DNA from: Serratia quinivorans
Lineage (GTDB): Bacteria > Pseudomonadota > Gammaproteobacteria > Enterobacterales > Enterobacteriaceae
Direction: 5' to 3'
Assembly: GCA_900457075.1 (NCBI GenBank)
Contig: UGYN01000002.1
Coordinates: forward strand, 2,356,001-2,420,000
DNA length: 64,000 bases
The position numbers and the translations under genes were made by a program. Positions 1-10,565 of the stretch are shown here, one piece after another. Position 1 is the stretch's first letter; every line of letters begins with the position of its first letter. Below the pieces are notes generated by a model. The model had not been told where the DNA came from. It saw only the letters and a program-made list of their open reading frames with translations, and did no database searches.

Positions 1-142
1 AAACAACACTCTTTCACAGGAAGTTCAGGCTGCCTCCGGCAACCACGAATCGTTGGTACGCGAGAACCAGCAACTGAAAGAAGAGCAGCACGTATGGCAA
101 GACCGTCTGCGTGCGCTGTTGGGCAAAATGGAAGAAGTCTGA
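1..142 (+). CDS. zapB: Cell division factor ZapB, 3' end only
   Basis: Only the last 46 codons are in the window (frame starting at base 2, stop TGA at 140-142). The peptide is strongly charged and Gln/Glu-rich with heptad-like spacing, and ends in [10 protein letters not shown]. This fits the coiled-coil C-terminus of ZapB, a small cytoplasmic protein of about 80 residues that links the FtsZ ring to ZapA and MatP. Its position beside rraA, menA and hslUV matches the E. coli order. A terminator follows at once. The N-terminus is outside the window, so integrity cannot be judged. Confidence 0.85.
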   Translation, partial: NNTLSQEVQAASGNHESLVRENQQLKEEQHVWQDRLRALLGKMEEV

Positions 143-160
143 TTCCGTATTGCACGATCG

Positions 161-187
161 AAAAGGGCGCCTTAGGCGCCCTTTTTC
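161..187 (+). terminator. Rho-independent terminator of zapB, probably bidirectional
   Basis: The stem GGGCGCC / GGCGCCC has a short TTA loop, with an A-run before and a T-run after. It sits between convergent zapB and rraA, so it can end transcription from either side. Confidence 0.85.
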
Positions 188-198
188 CTATCTGAAAA

Positions 199-690
<492 letters not shown>

Positions 691-764
691 TTACGTCTGT
701 TTGCCGCTGGAATAACCAGTATATCCCTTTATTCGCCCTGTTGGCAAAATCATCAGTTCGATGG

Positions 765-1682
765 CTAACTGAGCACCACGCCGATAGCGAACAATATATT
801 GGCCAGCAGCGCCGCCTTGACCATATGTTCAAGCATCGGCCGCATACCGGCTGGCGTAGGGTCACGCAACACGCGCAAGCCATGGCGTACCAGCAACGGG
901 ATAGCCAAGACAAACAACCAGCCCCACAGGCTATGCAGGTTGAGCAACGTGAACAGCGTAAAGCACGCCACCGCGCCGATCAGCAGCAACAGGTGGTAAT
1001 AACGCGCCTTCTGCGGCCCGAGCCGGACTGCCAGGGTATTCTTGCCGTTGGCGCGATCGCTTTCGATATCGCGCAGATTATTGATATTGAGCACCGCCGC
1101 TGCCAGCAGGCCACAGGCGGTGGCCGGCAGCATTACGATGCTGTCAAAGGCGTGGGTTTGCAGGTAGAAAGTGCCTGCGACGCTCAGCCAGCCGAAGAAC
1201 ACCAGCACCGAGATATCGCCCAAGCCCAGATAGCCGTAAGGTTTGTTGCCGACGGTATAGGTAATGGCTGCGACGATAGAAAGCCCGCCCAGCACCAGGA
1301 AGCCCACCACATCGCTGGGTTGTTCACAGGCTACGGCAATTAGCGAACTGCCGGCGATGGCGATCAGTACCACCGTCACCACCAACGCCCGTTTCATCTG
1401 TGCCTGGGTGATCATGCCTTTTTGCATGCCACGTAGCGGCCCGATACGATCTTCCTTGTCGCTGCCTTTTACCGCATCGCCATAGTCGTTCGCCAGGTTG
1501 GAGAGAATTTGCAGCAGGCCGGCCGTCAGCAGCGCCAGCAGCGCCACGCCGGGCTTCAGGCTACCTTGCCAGGCGGCAATGGCGGAACCGACGACGATCG
1601 AGGCAAAGGCCAGCGGCAGGGTGCGCGGTCGTAAACTTTCAAGCCAGGCTCTGGCCGGGGAGATGGTAGTTGATGAGCTCAT
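765..1682 (-). CDS. menA: 1,4-dihydroxy-2-naphthoate octaprenyltransferase
   Basis: The 305-residue polytopic inner-membrane protein belongs to the UbiA prenyltransferase family. It attaches the polyprenyl tail to 1,4-dihydroxy-2-naphthoate, giving demethylmenaquinone. The two Asp-rich motifs are visible: NDYGDAVKGSDKEDR near residue 65 and NINNLRDIESDRANGKNTLA near 200, which bind Mg2+ and prenyl diphosphate. About eight or nine hydrophobic helices fill the rest. It lies between hslU and rraA as in E. coli, with a GC-rich hairpin (1724-1748) in the gap upstream. Confidence 0.95.
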   Translation of the reverse strand: MSSSTTISPARAWLESLRPRTLPLAFASIVVGSAIAAWQGSLKPGVALLALLTAGLLQILSNLANDYGDAVKGSDKEDRIGPLRGMQKGMITQAQMKRALVVTVVLIAIAGSSLIAVACEQPSDVVGFLVLGGLSIVAAITYTVGNKPYGYLGLGDISVLVFFGWLSVAGTFYLQTHAFDSIVMLPATACGLLAAAVLNINNLRDIESDRANGKNTLAVRLGPQKARYYHLLLLIGAVACFTLFTLLNLHSLWGWLFVLAIPLLVRHGLRVLRDPTPAGMRPMLEHMVKAALLANILFAIGVVLS

Positions 1683-1723
1683 TTTTCGCTTCAGAGTTAG
1701 TGGCTGTGTCCGTTAGAAATAGT

Positions 1724-1748
1724 TGTGGGAGGCAAAATGCCTCCCACA
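1724..1748. terminator. Hairpin between hslU and menA (possible weak terminator)
   Basis: A perfect inverted repeat of 11 bases, TGTGGGAGGCA / TGCCTCCCACA, with a 3-base loop lies between the hslU stop and the menA start. On the minus strand it is followed by a mixed A/T stretch rather than a clean U-run. It may therefore act as an mRNA 3' end stabiliser or a leaky terminator. Confidence 0.5.
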
Positions 1749-1775
1749 GATGACTGACTGGACATGATTGAGCGA

Positions 1776-3110
1776 TTATAGGATAAAACGACTCAAATCT
1801 TCATCCGCTACCAGTTCATCCAGATGATTACGTACGTAATCCGCATCAATTGTAATGGATTGACCGTTAATTTCACTCGCATCATAAGAAATATCTTCCA
1901 TCAGACGCTCGAGCACGGTGTGCAAACGACGTGCGCCGATGTTTTCGGTGCTTTCGTTAACCTGCCATGCGGCTTCGGCGATGCGGCGGATACCTTCGGC
2001 GGTGAACTCGATATTGACGCCTTCGGTGCCCATCAGCGCTTTATACTGCTCGGTCAGCGAAGCGCTTGGCTCGGTCAGAATACGCTCGAAGTCTTCGGTG
2101 GTCAGCGCCTGTAACTCAACGCGGATCGGCAGACGGCCCTGCAGTTCCGGGATCAGGTCTGAAGGGCTGGCGGTCTGGAATGCGCCGGAAGCGATAAACA
2201 GAATGTGATCGGTTTTCACCATCCCGTGCTTGGTGGAAACGGTACAGCCTTCCACCAGCGGCAGCAGGTCGCGCTGCACGCCTTCGCGAGACACGTCCGG
2301 GCCGGAGCTTTGGCCGCCGCGCTTACAGATTTTGTCGATCTCGTCGATAAACACGATGCCGTGCTGCTCAACCGCTTCGATCGCCTGTTCTTTCAGCTCT
2401 TCCGGGTTCACCAGCTTGGCGGCTTCTTCTTCCACCAGCAGTTTGAAGGCTTCTTTGATCTTCAGCTTGCGTGGTTTCTGCTTCTGGCCGCCGAGGTTCT
2501 GGAACATTGACTGCAGCTGGTTGGTCATTTCTTCCATGCCAGGAGGAGCCATGATTTCTACGCCCATCGGCGCTGCGGCCAGATCGATCTCAATTTCCTT
2601 GTCGTCCAACTGGCCTTCACGCAGTTTCTTGCGGAATGCCTGGCGTGCCGAGGACGGCTCCTGATGCTCTTCCGCCTGGCCCCAGTTGTTCTTGGCCGGT
2701 GGGATCAACACATCAAGGATACGTTCTTCCGCCAGTTCTTCGGCGCGGGTACGGTTCTTGTCGATTGATTGCAGACGCACCATTTTGATCGCAGCATCGG
2801 TCAGGTCGCGGATAATAGAATCCACTTCTTTCCCAACGTAGCCCACTTCGGTGAACTTGGTGGCTTCAACCTTGATGAACGGCGCGTTGGCCAGTTTCGC
2901 CAGACGGCGGGCGATTTCGGTTTTACCGACGCCGGTCGGGCCGATCATCAGAATGTTCTTTGGCGTGACTTCGTGGCGCAGCATCTCGTTGAGCTGCATC
3001 CGGCGCCAGCGGTTACGCAGGGCGATGGCAACGGCACGTTTGGCTTTGTTCTGGCCAATGATGTAACTGTCCAGTTCGCTGACGATCTCGCGCGGGGTCA
3101 TTTCAGACAT
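1776..3110 (-). CDS. hslU: HslUV (ClpYQ) protease ATPase subunit
   Basis: The 444-residue AAA+ unfoldase is the usual length. It forms hexamers that unfold substrates and feed them to the HslV peptidase. Walker A is [18 protein letters not shown] near residue 58 and Walker B is [12 protein letters not shown] near 251. The charged insertion I domain lies between them. The C-terminus DLSRFIL is the tail that docks between HslV subunits and activates them. The gene follows hslV by 12 bases and shares its heat-shock promoter. Confidence 0.97.
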   Translation of the reverse strand: MSEMTPREIVSELDSYIIGQNKAKRAVAIALRNRWRRMQLNEMLRHEVTPKNILMIGPTGVGKTEIARRLAKLANAPFIKVEATKFTEVGYVGKEVDSIIRDLTDAAIKMVRLQSIDKNRTRAEELAEERILDVLIPPAKNNWGQAEEHQEPSSARQAFRKKLREGQLDDKEIEIDLAAAPMGVEIMAPPGMEEMTNQLQSMFQNLGGQKQKPRKLKIKEAFKLLVEEEAAKLVNPEELKEQAIEAVEQHGIVFIDEIDKICKRGGQSSGPDVSREGVQRDLLPLVEGCTVSTKHGMVKTDHILFIASGAFQTASPSDLIPELQGRLPIRVELQALTTEDFERILTEPSASLTEQYKALMGTEGVNIEFTAEGIRRIAEAAWQVNESTENIGARRLHTVLERLMEDISYDASEINGQSITIDADYVRNHLDELVADEDLSRFIL

Positions 3111-3122
3111 AGTATTCGATCC

Positions 3123-3653
3123 TTACGCTTTGGAAGGCAATTCTTCAATGGTGTGGAAATGGTTGGTGTAAATACAGATGTCACCGGCGATGTTGAGAGA
3201 CTTATCAACAATTTCGCGGGCGCTCAGCTCGGTATTTTCCAACATCGCGCGGGCGGCTGCCTGGGCGTACGGACCGCCGGAGCCAATCGCAATCAAATCA
3301 TTTTCAGGCTGGATCACGTCACCGTTGCCGGTGATGATCAGCGAGGAGTTTTCATCCGCGACTGCCAGCAGCGCTTCGAGCTTGCGCAGCATGCGGTCGG
3401 TGCGCCAGTCTTTCGCTAATTCAACGGCTGCTTTCACCAGGTGACCCTGGTGCATTTCCAGCTTGCGCTCGAACAGCTCAAACAGCGTGAAGGCATCCGC
3501 GGTGCCACCGGCAAAACCGGCAATCACTTTGTCGTTATACAGACGACGCACTTTCTTGACGTTGCCCTTCATTACCGTATTGCCCAAGGTAGCCTGGCCA
3601 TCGCCACCGATCACTACCTGGCCGTTACGGCGTACGCTTACAATTGTTGTCAC
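3123..3653 (-). CDS. hslV: HslUV (ClpYQ) protease peptidase subunit
   Basis: The 176-residue proteasome-beta-type peptidase is the usual length. The N-terminus [20 protein letters not shown] begins with Met followed by Thr. Removal of Met exposes the catalytic N-terminal threonine, and the GGDGQ motif follows. It forms a double hexameric ring in the cytoplasm capped by HslU. A sigma32-like promoter and a strong UTR stem-loop lie upstream (3733-3760 and 3685-3718), so heat-shock control is expected. Confidence 0.97.
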
Positions 3654-3684
3654 GAGCAGACCCTCGTTGAAGACGGAAAGAAGC

Positions 3685-3718
3685 CCTCGCAGTATCTGCT
3701 TGCGCAGACACTACGAGG
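3685..3718 (-). promoter_or_regulatory. 5' UTR stem-loop of hslVU mRNA
   Basis: Read on the minus strand, a 15-base-pair stem (including two G-U pairs) closes a GCAA tetraloop, between the hslV promoter and its start codon. The E. coli hslVU leader is known to carry an inverted repeat that raises mRNA stability and expression. The same role is inferred here. Confidence 0.75.
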
Positions 3719-3732
3719 CATATTGAGAGTAT

Positions 3733-3760
3733 AGATGGGGGGGGATTGAAGCTTTTCAAC
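3733..3760 (-). promoter_or_regulatory. Sigma32 (heat-shock) promoter of hslVU
   Basis: On the minus strand GTTGAAA is followed after 13 bases by CCCCATCT. This is close to the heat-shock consensus (CTTGAAA, 13-17 bases, CCCCATnT). The -35 part overlaps the last codons and stop of ftsN (stop at 3756-3758). The -10 lies about 80 bases before the hslV start. Confidence 0.8.
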
Positions 3761-4694
3761 CCCCAACGGAGAGGGGAATGCAACTTGACATGCCTACGCC
3801 CTTCAGGCGCGACAGGGTTTTGTCCGCAGCAGCCCGGCTGCTGTATGGGCCGAGCACCACACGATTCCAGCCGCCGCCGGCGGTGATACGGCTTTCAATA
3901 CCTTCAAACGCCAGGCGCGCGCGCACGGATTCTGCCTGGTCGGTTGCGCGGAACGAGCCACACTGCACCATCCATTTTTGCTTCGACTCTGGCTTGGTTT
4001 CCTGCTTGGCCGTTTCCTGTTTCACTTCCGGCTTGGTTTCCGGTTTGACCTCAGGTTTCGGCTGCTTAACCTGCACCGGCGGCTGCGTTACCGGCTGCGG
4101 CTTGGGTTGTGGCTTCGGCTGAGCCGGCTGCTGTACCGGTGCTGTCGTCGCGCCGTTGTTAAACGGGTTACGCGGTTGAGTCACCGGTGGTTGCTGCACC
4201 TGCTGCTGCTGAATCTGCTGTTGTTGCACCTGCTGTTGCTGACGGCTACGTGCGGCGGCCTGAGAAGGGTCGTTATACGGCACTTCATTGAGCTGTGTCG
4301 GACGTTGTTGCATATCCGCCTGCATTTGATCCAGCAGTTGGCGTTGCTCTGCAGTCAACTGAGTCTTGGAGTTGGCTTCACCGCCTGCCGTAGGTTCGGT
4401 CGGGGTTTGCACGCCAATCTGACGATTCTCCAGCTCTTTGATGTAGCGCCAGCGTTCTTCCGGTTTCGGCGGCAAGCCGTTACCCGGACGATTGCTGTGC
4501 ACAGGCAGCAGCGGCGCGTCATCCGGCTTGTTGTGCGTAATGAAATAGAGGCCACCGATAAAGACAACCAGAAGTGCGACGGCTAACGCCAACACGGTTT
4601 TGGAAACCTTCGGAGAACTGCGTTTTTTACGGCTGGGGGTTTTACGCTTAGCTCCTGCTGCGCGCCCACGGCTTACATAGTCTTTTTGTGCCAC
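3756..4694 (-). CDS. ftsN: Cell division protein FtsN
   Basis: The 312-residue bitopic inner-membrane protein triggers septal peptidoglycan synthesis through FtsA and FtsQLB/FtsWI. A basic cytoplasmic N-terminus (MAQKDYVSRGRAAG) precedes one membrane helix at about residues 34-52. The essential periplasmic segment around PPKPEERWRYIKELENRQ comes next, then a long Gln/Pro/Lys-rich linker. A SPOR domain that binds denuded glycan ends the protein (about residues 236-312, with its two Cys). The start is GTG at 4694, as in E. coli. The linker's CAG/CAA and Pro-Lys repeats are low-complexity, not a DNA repeat element. Confidence 0.95.
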   Translation of the reverse strand: MAQKDYVSRGRAAGAKRKTPSRKKRSSPKVSKTVLALAVALLVVFIGGLYFITHNKPDDAPLLPVHSNRPGNGLPPKPEERWRYIKELENRQIGVQTPTEPTAGGEANSKTQLTAEQRQLLDQMQADMQQRPTQLNEVPYNDPSQAAARSRQQQQVQQQQIQQQQVQQPPVTQPRNPFNNGATTAPVQQPAQPKPQPKPQPVTQPPVQVKQPKPEVKPETKPEVKQETAKQETKPESKQKWMVQCGSFRATDQAESVRARLAFEGIESRITAGGGWNRVVLGPYSSRAAADKTLSRLKGVGMSSCIPLSVGG

Positions 4695-4759
4695 TATTAT
4701 TCCGCTGTGTCCTGATGAGGGGATAAGTCCGTCATGTTACTGAACCCTAAAATATTTGA

Positions 4760-5788
4760 CTAGCGTTTCGGGGCAGCGGTGCTGCCTCTGATAATCAATT
4801 CACTGTCCAATAGCCGGGAGCCGCTTGCCACGGTCTGCCCGTGTAGCTGCTCCAACAGCAATAACATGGCCTGCTGGCCAATCTGGTAGCGCGGTTGAGC
4901 CACTGTGGTTAACGGTGGATCGCAATACTGCGCCAGTTTGATGTCGTCAAAGCCGATGATAGAAAGGTCCTGCGGTACCCGCAGCCCCATCTTTTTCGCC
5001 TGCGACAGCACGCCAATGGCCATCACATCACTGTGGCAGAACACTGCCGTCGGCGGTTTTGGCTGTGCCATCAACGTTGCCAGCGCCTGAGCGCCAGCCT
5101 CGTAGGTGAAATCACCCCGGGTAATATAGCTGCTTTCGACGGTAATGCCATTACGACGTAGCGCCTGAATGTAACCTTGCAGGCGATAATGGCTGAGCGG
5201 CATCTGCTCCGGCCCGGCGACACAGGCGATTTGCTGGTGGCCGAGCTGATGTAAATAATGCACGGCTTCGAAGGCGGCGGTCAGGTTATCGATGTGCACC
5301 GTCGGCAGTTCCAGCTCCGGAGCAAACTCGTTGGCCATCACCATCGGCGGCAGGTTACGCTGCTCTTCCTTGCTGGCATCGAACGGCAGGTTGGAGCCGA
5401 GCAGCAGCATGCCATCGATTTGTTTGGTAATGATCAGGTTGACGAAGGTGCGTTCCTGCTGGTTTTGCTGAGCACAGTCACCAATCAGCACCAGGTAGCC
5501 CTGTTGTGCGGCGGTTTGCTCGATCCCCTGGATCACATCGGCGAAAAACGGATCGCAAATGTCGGGGACGATCACCAGGATAGTCCGGGATTCGTTACGC
5601 TTGATATTGCGAGAGAGGGCATGAGGAGAATAGCCCACGGCCAGTACGGCCTGTTCCACTTTCTGACGCGTCGGCGTTGACACCTTTTCCGGGTTCATCA
5701 GCGCACGCGACACGGTTGCCGTTGAAACGCCCGCCATTTCGGCAACGTCTTTCATGGTTGCCATGGATAATTCTTTCTTGTGTTCCAA
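4760..5788 (-). CDS. cytR: LacI-family transcriptional repressor CytR
   Basis: CytR represses nucleoside uptake and catabolism genes together with CRP and is induced by cytidine. The N-terminal helix-turn-helix reads MKDVAEMAGVSTATVSRALMNP, followed by a periplasmic-binding-protein-like effector domain. I place the start at TTG (5788), giving 342 residues. An AGGAG lies 7 bases upstream, and E. coli CytR has 341 residues. A longer frame from ATG 5842 adds 18 residues without homology to the family, and an ATG at 5764 would shorten it. It lies between priA and ftsN as in E. coli. Confidence 0.9.
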   Translation of the reverse strand: MEHKKELSMATMKDVAEMAGVSTATVSRALMNPEKVSTPTRQKVEQAVLAVGYSPHALSRNIKRNESRTILVIVPDICDPFFADVIQGIEQTAAQQGYLVLIGDCAQQNQQERTFVNLIITKQIDGMLLLGSNLPFDASKEEQRNLPPMVMANEFAPELELPTVHIDNLTAAFEAVHYLHQLGHQQIACVAGPEQMPLSHYRLQGYIQALRRNGITVESSYITRGDFTYEAGAQALATLMAQPKPPTAVFCHSDVMAIGVLSQAKKMGLRVPQDLSIIGFDDIKLAQYCDPPLTTVAQPRYQIGQQAMLLLLEQLHGQTVASGSRLLDSELIIRGSTAAPKR

Positions 5789-6076
5789 CGCCTTTCTCCT
5801 TGCGTTAGCCCCATGCCAACGCGACGACTTCAGTTTGCTCACAAATTCTGGCGTGCGGTGGTGTTGTTATCATTTAGCGCCATCCGCGCTCAAACATTCC
5901 ATCACTGTCCTGCAAGAGGTGACAAATTGCCTTCGCAGTTATTCTAAACAGAATACGTCCTGCCTTTGTTACCTAATTTGCATAAAAAGTGTGACCTGGG
6001 AAGGTTTTTTAGCGTTCGCTCGCAATTTCAAGGGTAAACGTTTGCATTGGATGAACTGAATCGGACTTTTCTGGGT

Positions 6077-8302
<2,226 letters not shown>

Positions 8303-8340
8303 TCAGTTTACACTGCGCATCGGCAAATGTACGGTTCCGA

Positions 8341-8368
8341 TTGCGCGGTACTTTTAATTCTGTATAAT
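8341..8368 (+). promoter_or_regulatory. Probable sigma70 promoter of rpmE
   Basis: TTGCGC (8341-8346) and TATAAT (8363-8368) are 16 bases apart upstream of rpmE. A second TATAAT lies at 8382-8387, so tandem starts are possible. The leader of about 80 bases could carry the L31 autoregulatory element, but I cannot show that. Confidence 0.55.
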
Positions 8369-8470
8369 TTGCCGCCTTTGGTATAATTCGATACCAAATT
8401 CTTTATCAACCACGTGTGGTGTCTGGCGAAACAGGGCTGGATAGCGACACGGCCTTAACTGAGGTTTCCC

Positions 8471-8686
8471 ATGAAACAAGGTATCCACCCAAAATACGAA
8501 GAAGTTACTGCTAACTGCTCTTGCGGTAACGTGATCAAAATCCGCTCTACAGTGGGTCACGATCTGAACCTGGACGTTTGTGGCGAATGTCACCCGTTCT
8601 ACACTGGCAAGCAGCGTGATGTTGCTACCGGTGGCCGCGTTGACCGCTTCAACAAGCGTTTCAGCGTGCCAGGCGCTAAGAAATAA
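8471..8686 (+). CDS. rpmE: 50S ribosomal protein L31, zinc-binding form
   Basis: The 71-residue protein is the zinc-ribbon (C+) paralogue of L31, in the bridge between ribosomal subunits. The four ligands are visible as CSC (residues 16 and 18) and CGEC (37 and 40). A GAGG Shine-Dalgarno lies just before ATG 8471, and a strong terminator follows. The C+ form is normally replaced by a Cys-free paralogue (YkgM type) under zinc limitation; that paralogue is not in the window. Confidence 0.97.
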   Translation: MKQGIHPKYEEVTANCSCGNVIKIRSTVGHDLNLDVCGECHPFYTGKQRDVATGGRVDRFNKRFSVPGAKK

Positions 8687-8705
8687 GATTTCTTATCGTC
8701 AGATG

Positions 8706-8733
8706 AAAAAGGCGCCTTCGGCGCCTTTTTTCG
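8706..8733 (+). terminator. Rho-independent terminator after rpmE
   Basis: An A-run, the stem AGGCGCC / GGCGCCT with a TTCG-type loop, then a run of six T. It also lies at the 3' side of convergent metJ, so it may serve both. Confidence 0.9.
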
Positions 8734-8767
8734 TTTCTACCGTCTGCAAGCAAGTGCAGACCGGCGC

Positions 8768-9085
8768 TTAGTATTCCCAGGTATCGGGATCCACACCCAA
8801 TTCACGCATCAGCAGTTTCGCGGCTTCCGGGATTTCATCGCTGCGTTCTTTGCGCAGGTCTTCGTCGTTCGGCAGCGGCTGGCCGGTAAAGGCGTGCAGA
8901 AATGCTTCGCACAGCAATTCGCTGTTGGTGGCATGGCGCAGGTTATTTACCTGGCGACGCGTCCGTTCATCGGTAAGGATTTTCAGGACCTTCAGCGGAA
9001 TGGATACCGTGATTTTTTTTACTTGCTCGCTTTTTTTACCGTGTTCAGCGTAAGGGCTGACATACTCGCCGTTCCACTCAGCCAT
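8768..9085 (-). CDS. metJ: Methionine regulon repressor MetJ
   Basis: The 105-residue ribbon-helix-helix repressor is the usual length. It binds tandem 8-base met boxes with S-adenosylmethionine as corepressor. The DNA-contacting strand [19 protein letters not shown] (about residues 23-41) and helix [20 protein letters not shown] are family-typical. It is divergent from metB, and the shared 317-base gap holds its own operator sites. Confidence 0.97.
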   Translation of the reverse strand: MAEWNGEYVSPYAEHGKKSEQVKKITVSIPLKVLKILTDERTRRQVNNLRHATNSELLCEAFLHAFTGQPLPNDEDLRKERSDEIPEAAKLLMRELGVDPDTWEY

Positions 9086-9317
9086 GGGACACCTTAAAAT
9101 TGTCAGAAAAATTACAAAATTCTAAAAACCGGCCAATTATGCCCGATCTTCACTGTTCTCACTAAATAAATGTCAATTTTACGCGACCAGGGTCACTGAA
9201 TGCGGACGATCAATAGGCGTCGCCTATGCATTCCGGGTTAACATCGTATCGTCATCTAAAACTGGCATAATTTTAGCGGGTATTAGGCTTTTGCTCAATC
9301 TATACGCAAAGAAGTTT

Positions 9318-9341
9318 AGATGTCCAGATGTATTGACGTCT
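9318..9341. promoter_or_regulatory. Tandem MetJ operator (metJ/metBL)
   Basis: Three in-phase 8-base boxes match the consensus AGACGTCT: AGATGTCC, AGATGTAT and TGACGTCT. They lie in the metJ-metB divergent gap (9086-9402), which otherwise holds only the two promoters. Cooperative MetJ binding would control metBL and metJ itself. Confidence 0.85.
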
Positions 9342-9402
9342 ATCCTCACTGCGATTAATCTTTAGGCCTCATTCATCCCAATCCCGAGAGCCGAGAGACC
9401 CT

Positions 9403-10563
9403 ATGACGCGTAAACCTGCCACGATTGCCGTACGTAGCGGCCTGAACGATGACGAACAGTACGGCTGCGTTGTCCCGCCGATCCACCTTTCCAGCACCTA
9501 TAATTTCACCGACTTCAACCAGCCTCGTGCTCATGACTACTCACGTCGCGGTAACCCGACGCGTGACGTGGTCCAGCGTGCGCTGGCGGAACTGGAAGGG
9601 GGCGCCGGTGCGGTGATGACCAGCAGCGGGATGTCGGCAATCCACCTGGTGACCACGGTATTCCTGCAACCCGGCGATCTGCTGGTGGCGCCACATGATT
9701 GCTATGGTGGCAGCTACCGTCTGTTCGATAGCCTGAGCAAGCGTGGTGCTTACCGCGTGCTGTTTGTCGATCAGGGGAATGAAGAAGCGCTGCAGCAGGC
9801 GTTGGCGCAAAAGCCCAAGCTGGTGCTGATTGAAAGCCCAAGCAACCCACTGCTGCGTGTGGTGGATATTGCGGCGATTTGCGATGCGGCACACGCCGTG
9901 GGGGCCTTGACGGTGGTGGACAACACCTTCCTCAGCCCGGCGCTACAGCAGCCGATTGTGCTGGGTGCCGATTTGGTGGTGCATTCCTGTACCAAATACC
10001 TCAATGGCCATTCCGACGTGGTGGCCGGCGCGGTGATCGCCAAAGATAAAGATCTGGCGGTGGAATTGGCGTGGTGGGCCAATAATATCGGCGTGACCGG
10101 TGGCGCGTTCGACAGCTATTTGTTGCTGCGCGGCATGCGCACGCTGTCGCCGCGTATCAAGGCGGCGCAACAAAACGCCGATGCGATTGTCAGTTATTTA
10201 CAGCAGCAACCCTTGGTGAAAAAGCTGTATCATCCTTCTCTGCCTCAGAACCCTGGGCACGAGATTGCACGTCGTCAGCAACGCGGTTTTGGCGCGATGC
10301 TCAGCTTTGAACTGGACGGTGATGAAGCGCTATTGCGCCGTTTTCTGTCTGCCCTTGAGCTGTTTACTCTGGCAGAATCCTTGGGCGGCGTCGAAAGCCT
10401 GATCTCGCATGCAGCGACCATGACCCACGCAGGTATGGCGGCAGAAGCCCGTGCGGCGGCCGGTATTTCCGAGAGCCTGCTGCGTATCTCCGTGGGTATT
10501 GAAGACAGTGAAGATTTGATTGCCGATCTGGAACGAGCCTTCCAGGCGGCGGCAACGAGGTAA
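9403..10563 (+). CDS. metB: Cystathionine gamma-synthase
   Basis: The 386-residue cytoplasmic enzyme of the Cys/Met-metabolism PLP family joins O-succinylhomoserine and cysteine to give cystathionine. The PLP-phosphate loop MTSSGMSAIHL is near residue 72, and the Schiff-base lysine lies in VVHSCTKYLNGHSDV (about residue 198). The substrate-side LAESLGGVESLISHAATMTHA block is near 324-344. Length matches E. coli. metL starts 2 bases after the stop, so the two are one operon under the MetJ boxes. Confidence 0.97.
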   Translation: MTRKPATIAVRSGLNDDEQYGCVVPPIHLSSTYNFTDFNQPRAHDYSRRGNPTRDVVQRALAELEGGAGAVMTSSGMSAIHLVTTVFLQPGDLLVAPHDCYGGSYRLFDSLSKRGAYRVLFVDQGNEEALQQALAQKPKLVLIESPSNPLLRVVDIAAICDAAHAVGALTVVDNTFLSPALQQPIVLGADLVVHSCTKYLNGHSDVVAGAVIAKDKDLAVELAWWANNIGVTGGAFDSYLLLRGMRTLSPRIKAAQQNADAIVSYLQQQPLVKKLYHPSLPQNPGHEIARRQQRGFGAMLSFELDGDEALLRRFLSALELFTLAESLGGVESLISHAATMTHAGMAAEARAAAGISESLLRISVGIEDSEDLIADLERAFQAAATR

Positions 10564-10565
10564 GC

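Noticed and set aside
4010..4260. Repetitive DNA in ftsN (Lys-Pro-Glu and Gln repeats) as a possible tandem-repeat or CRISPR element
   Set aside because: The repeat unit follows codons of the known low-complexity periplasmic linker of FtsN, and there are no spacers.
9318..9341. Evenly spaced short repeats upstream of metB and metF as CRISPR-like arrays
   Set aside because: The 8-base units are contiguous and match the MetJ consensus AGACGTCT.
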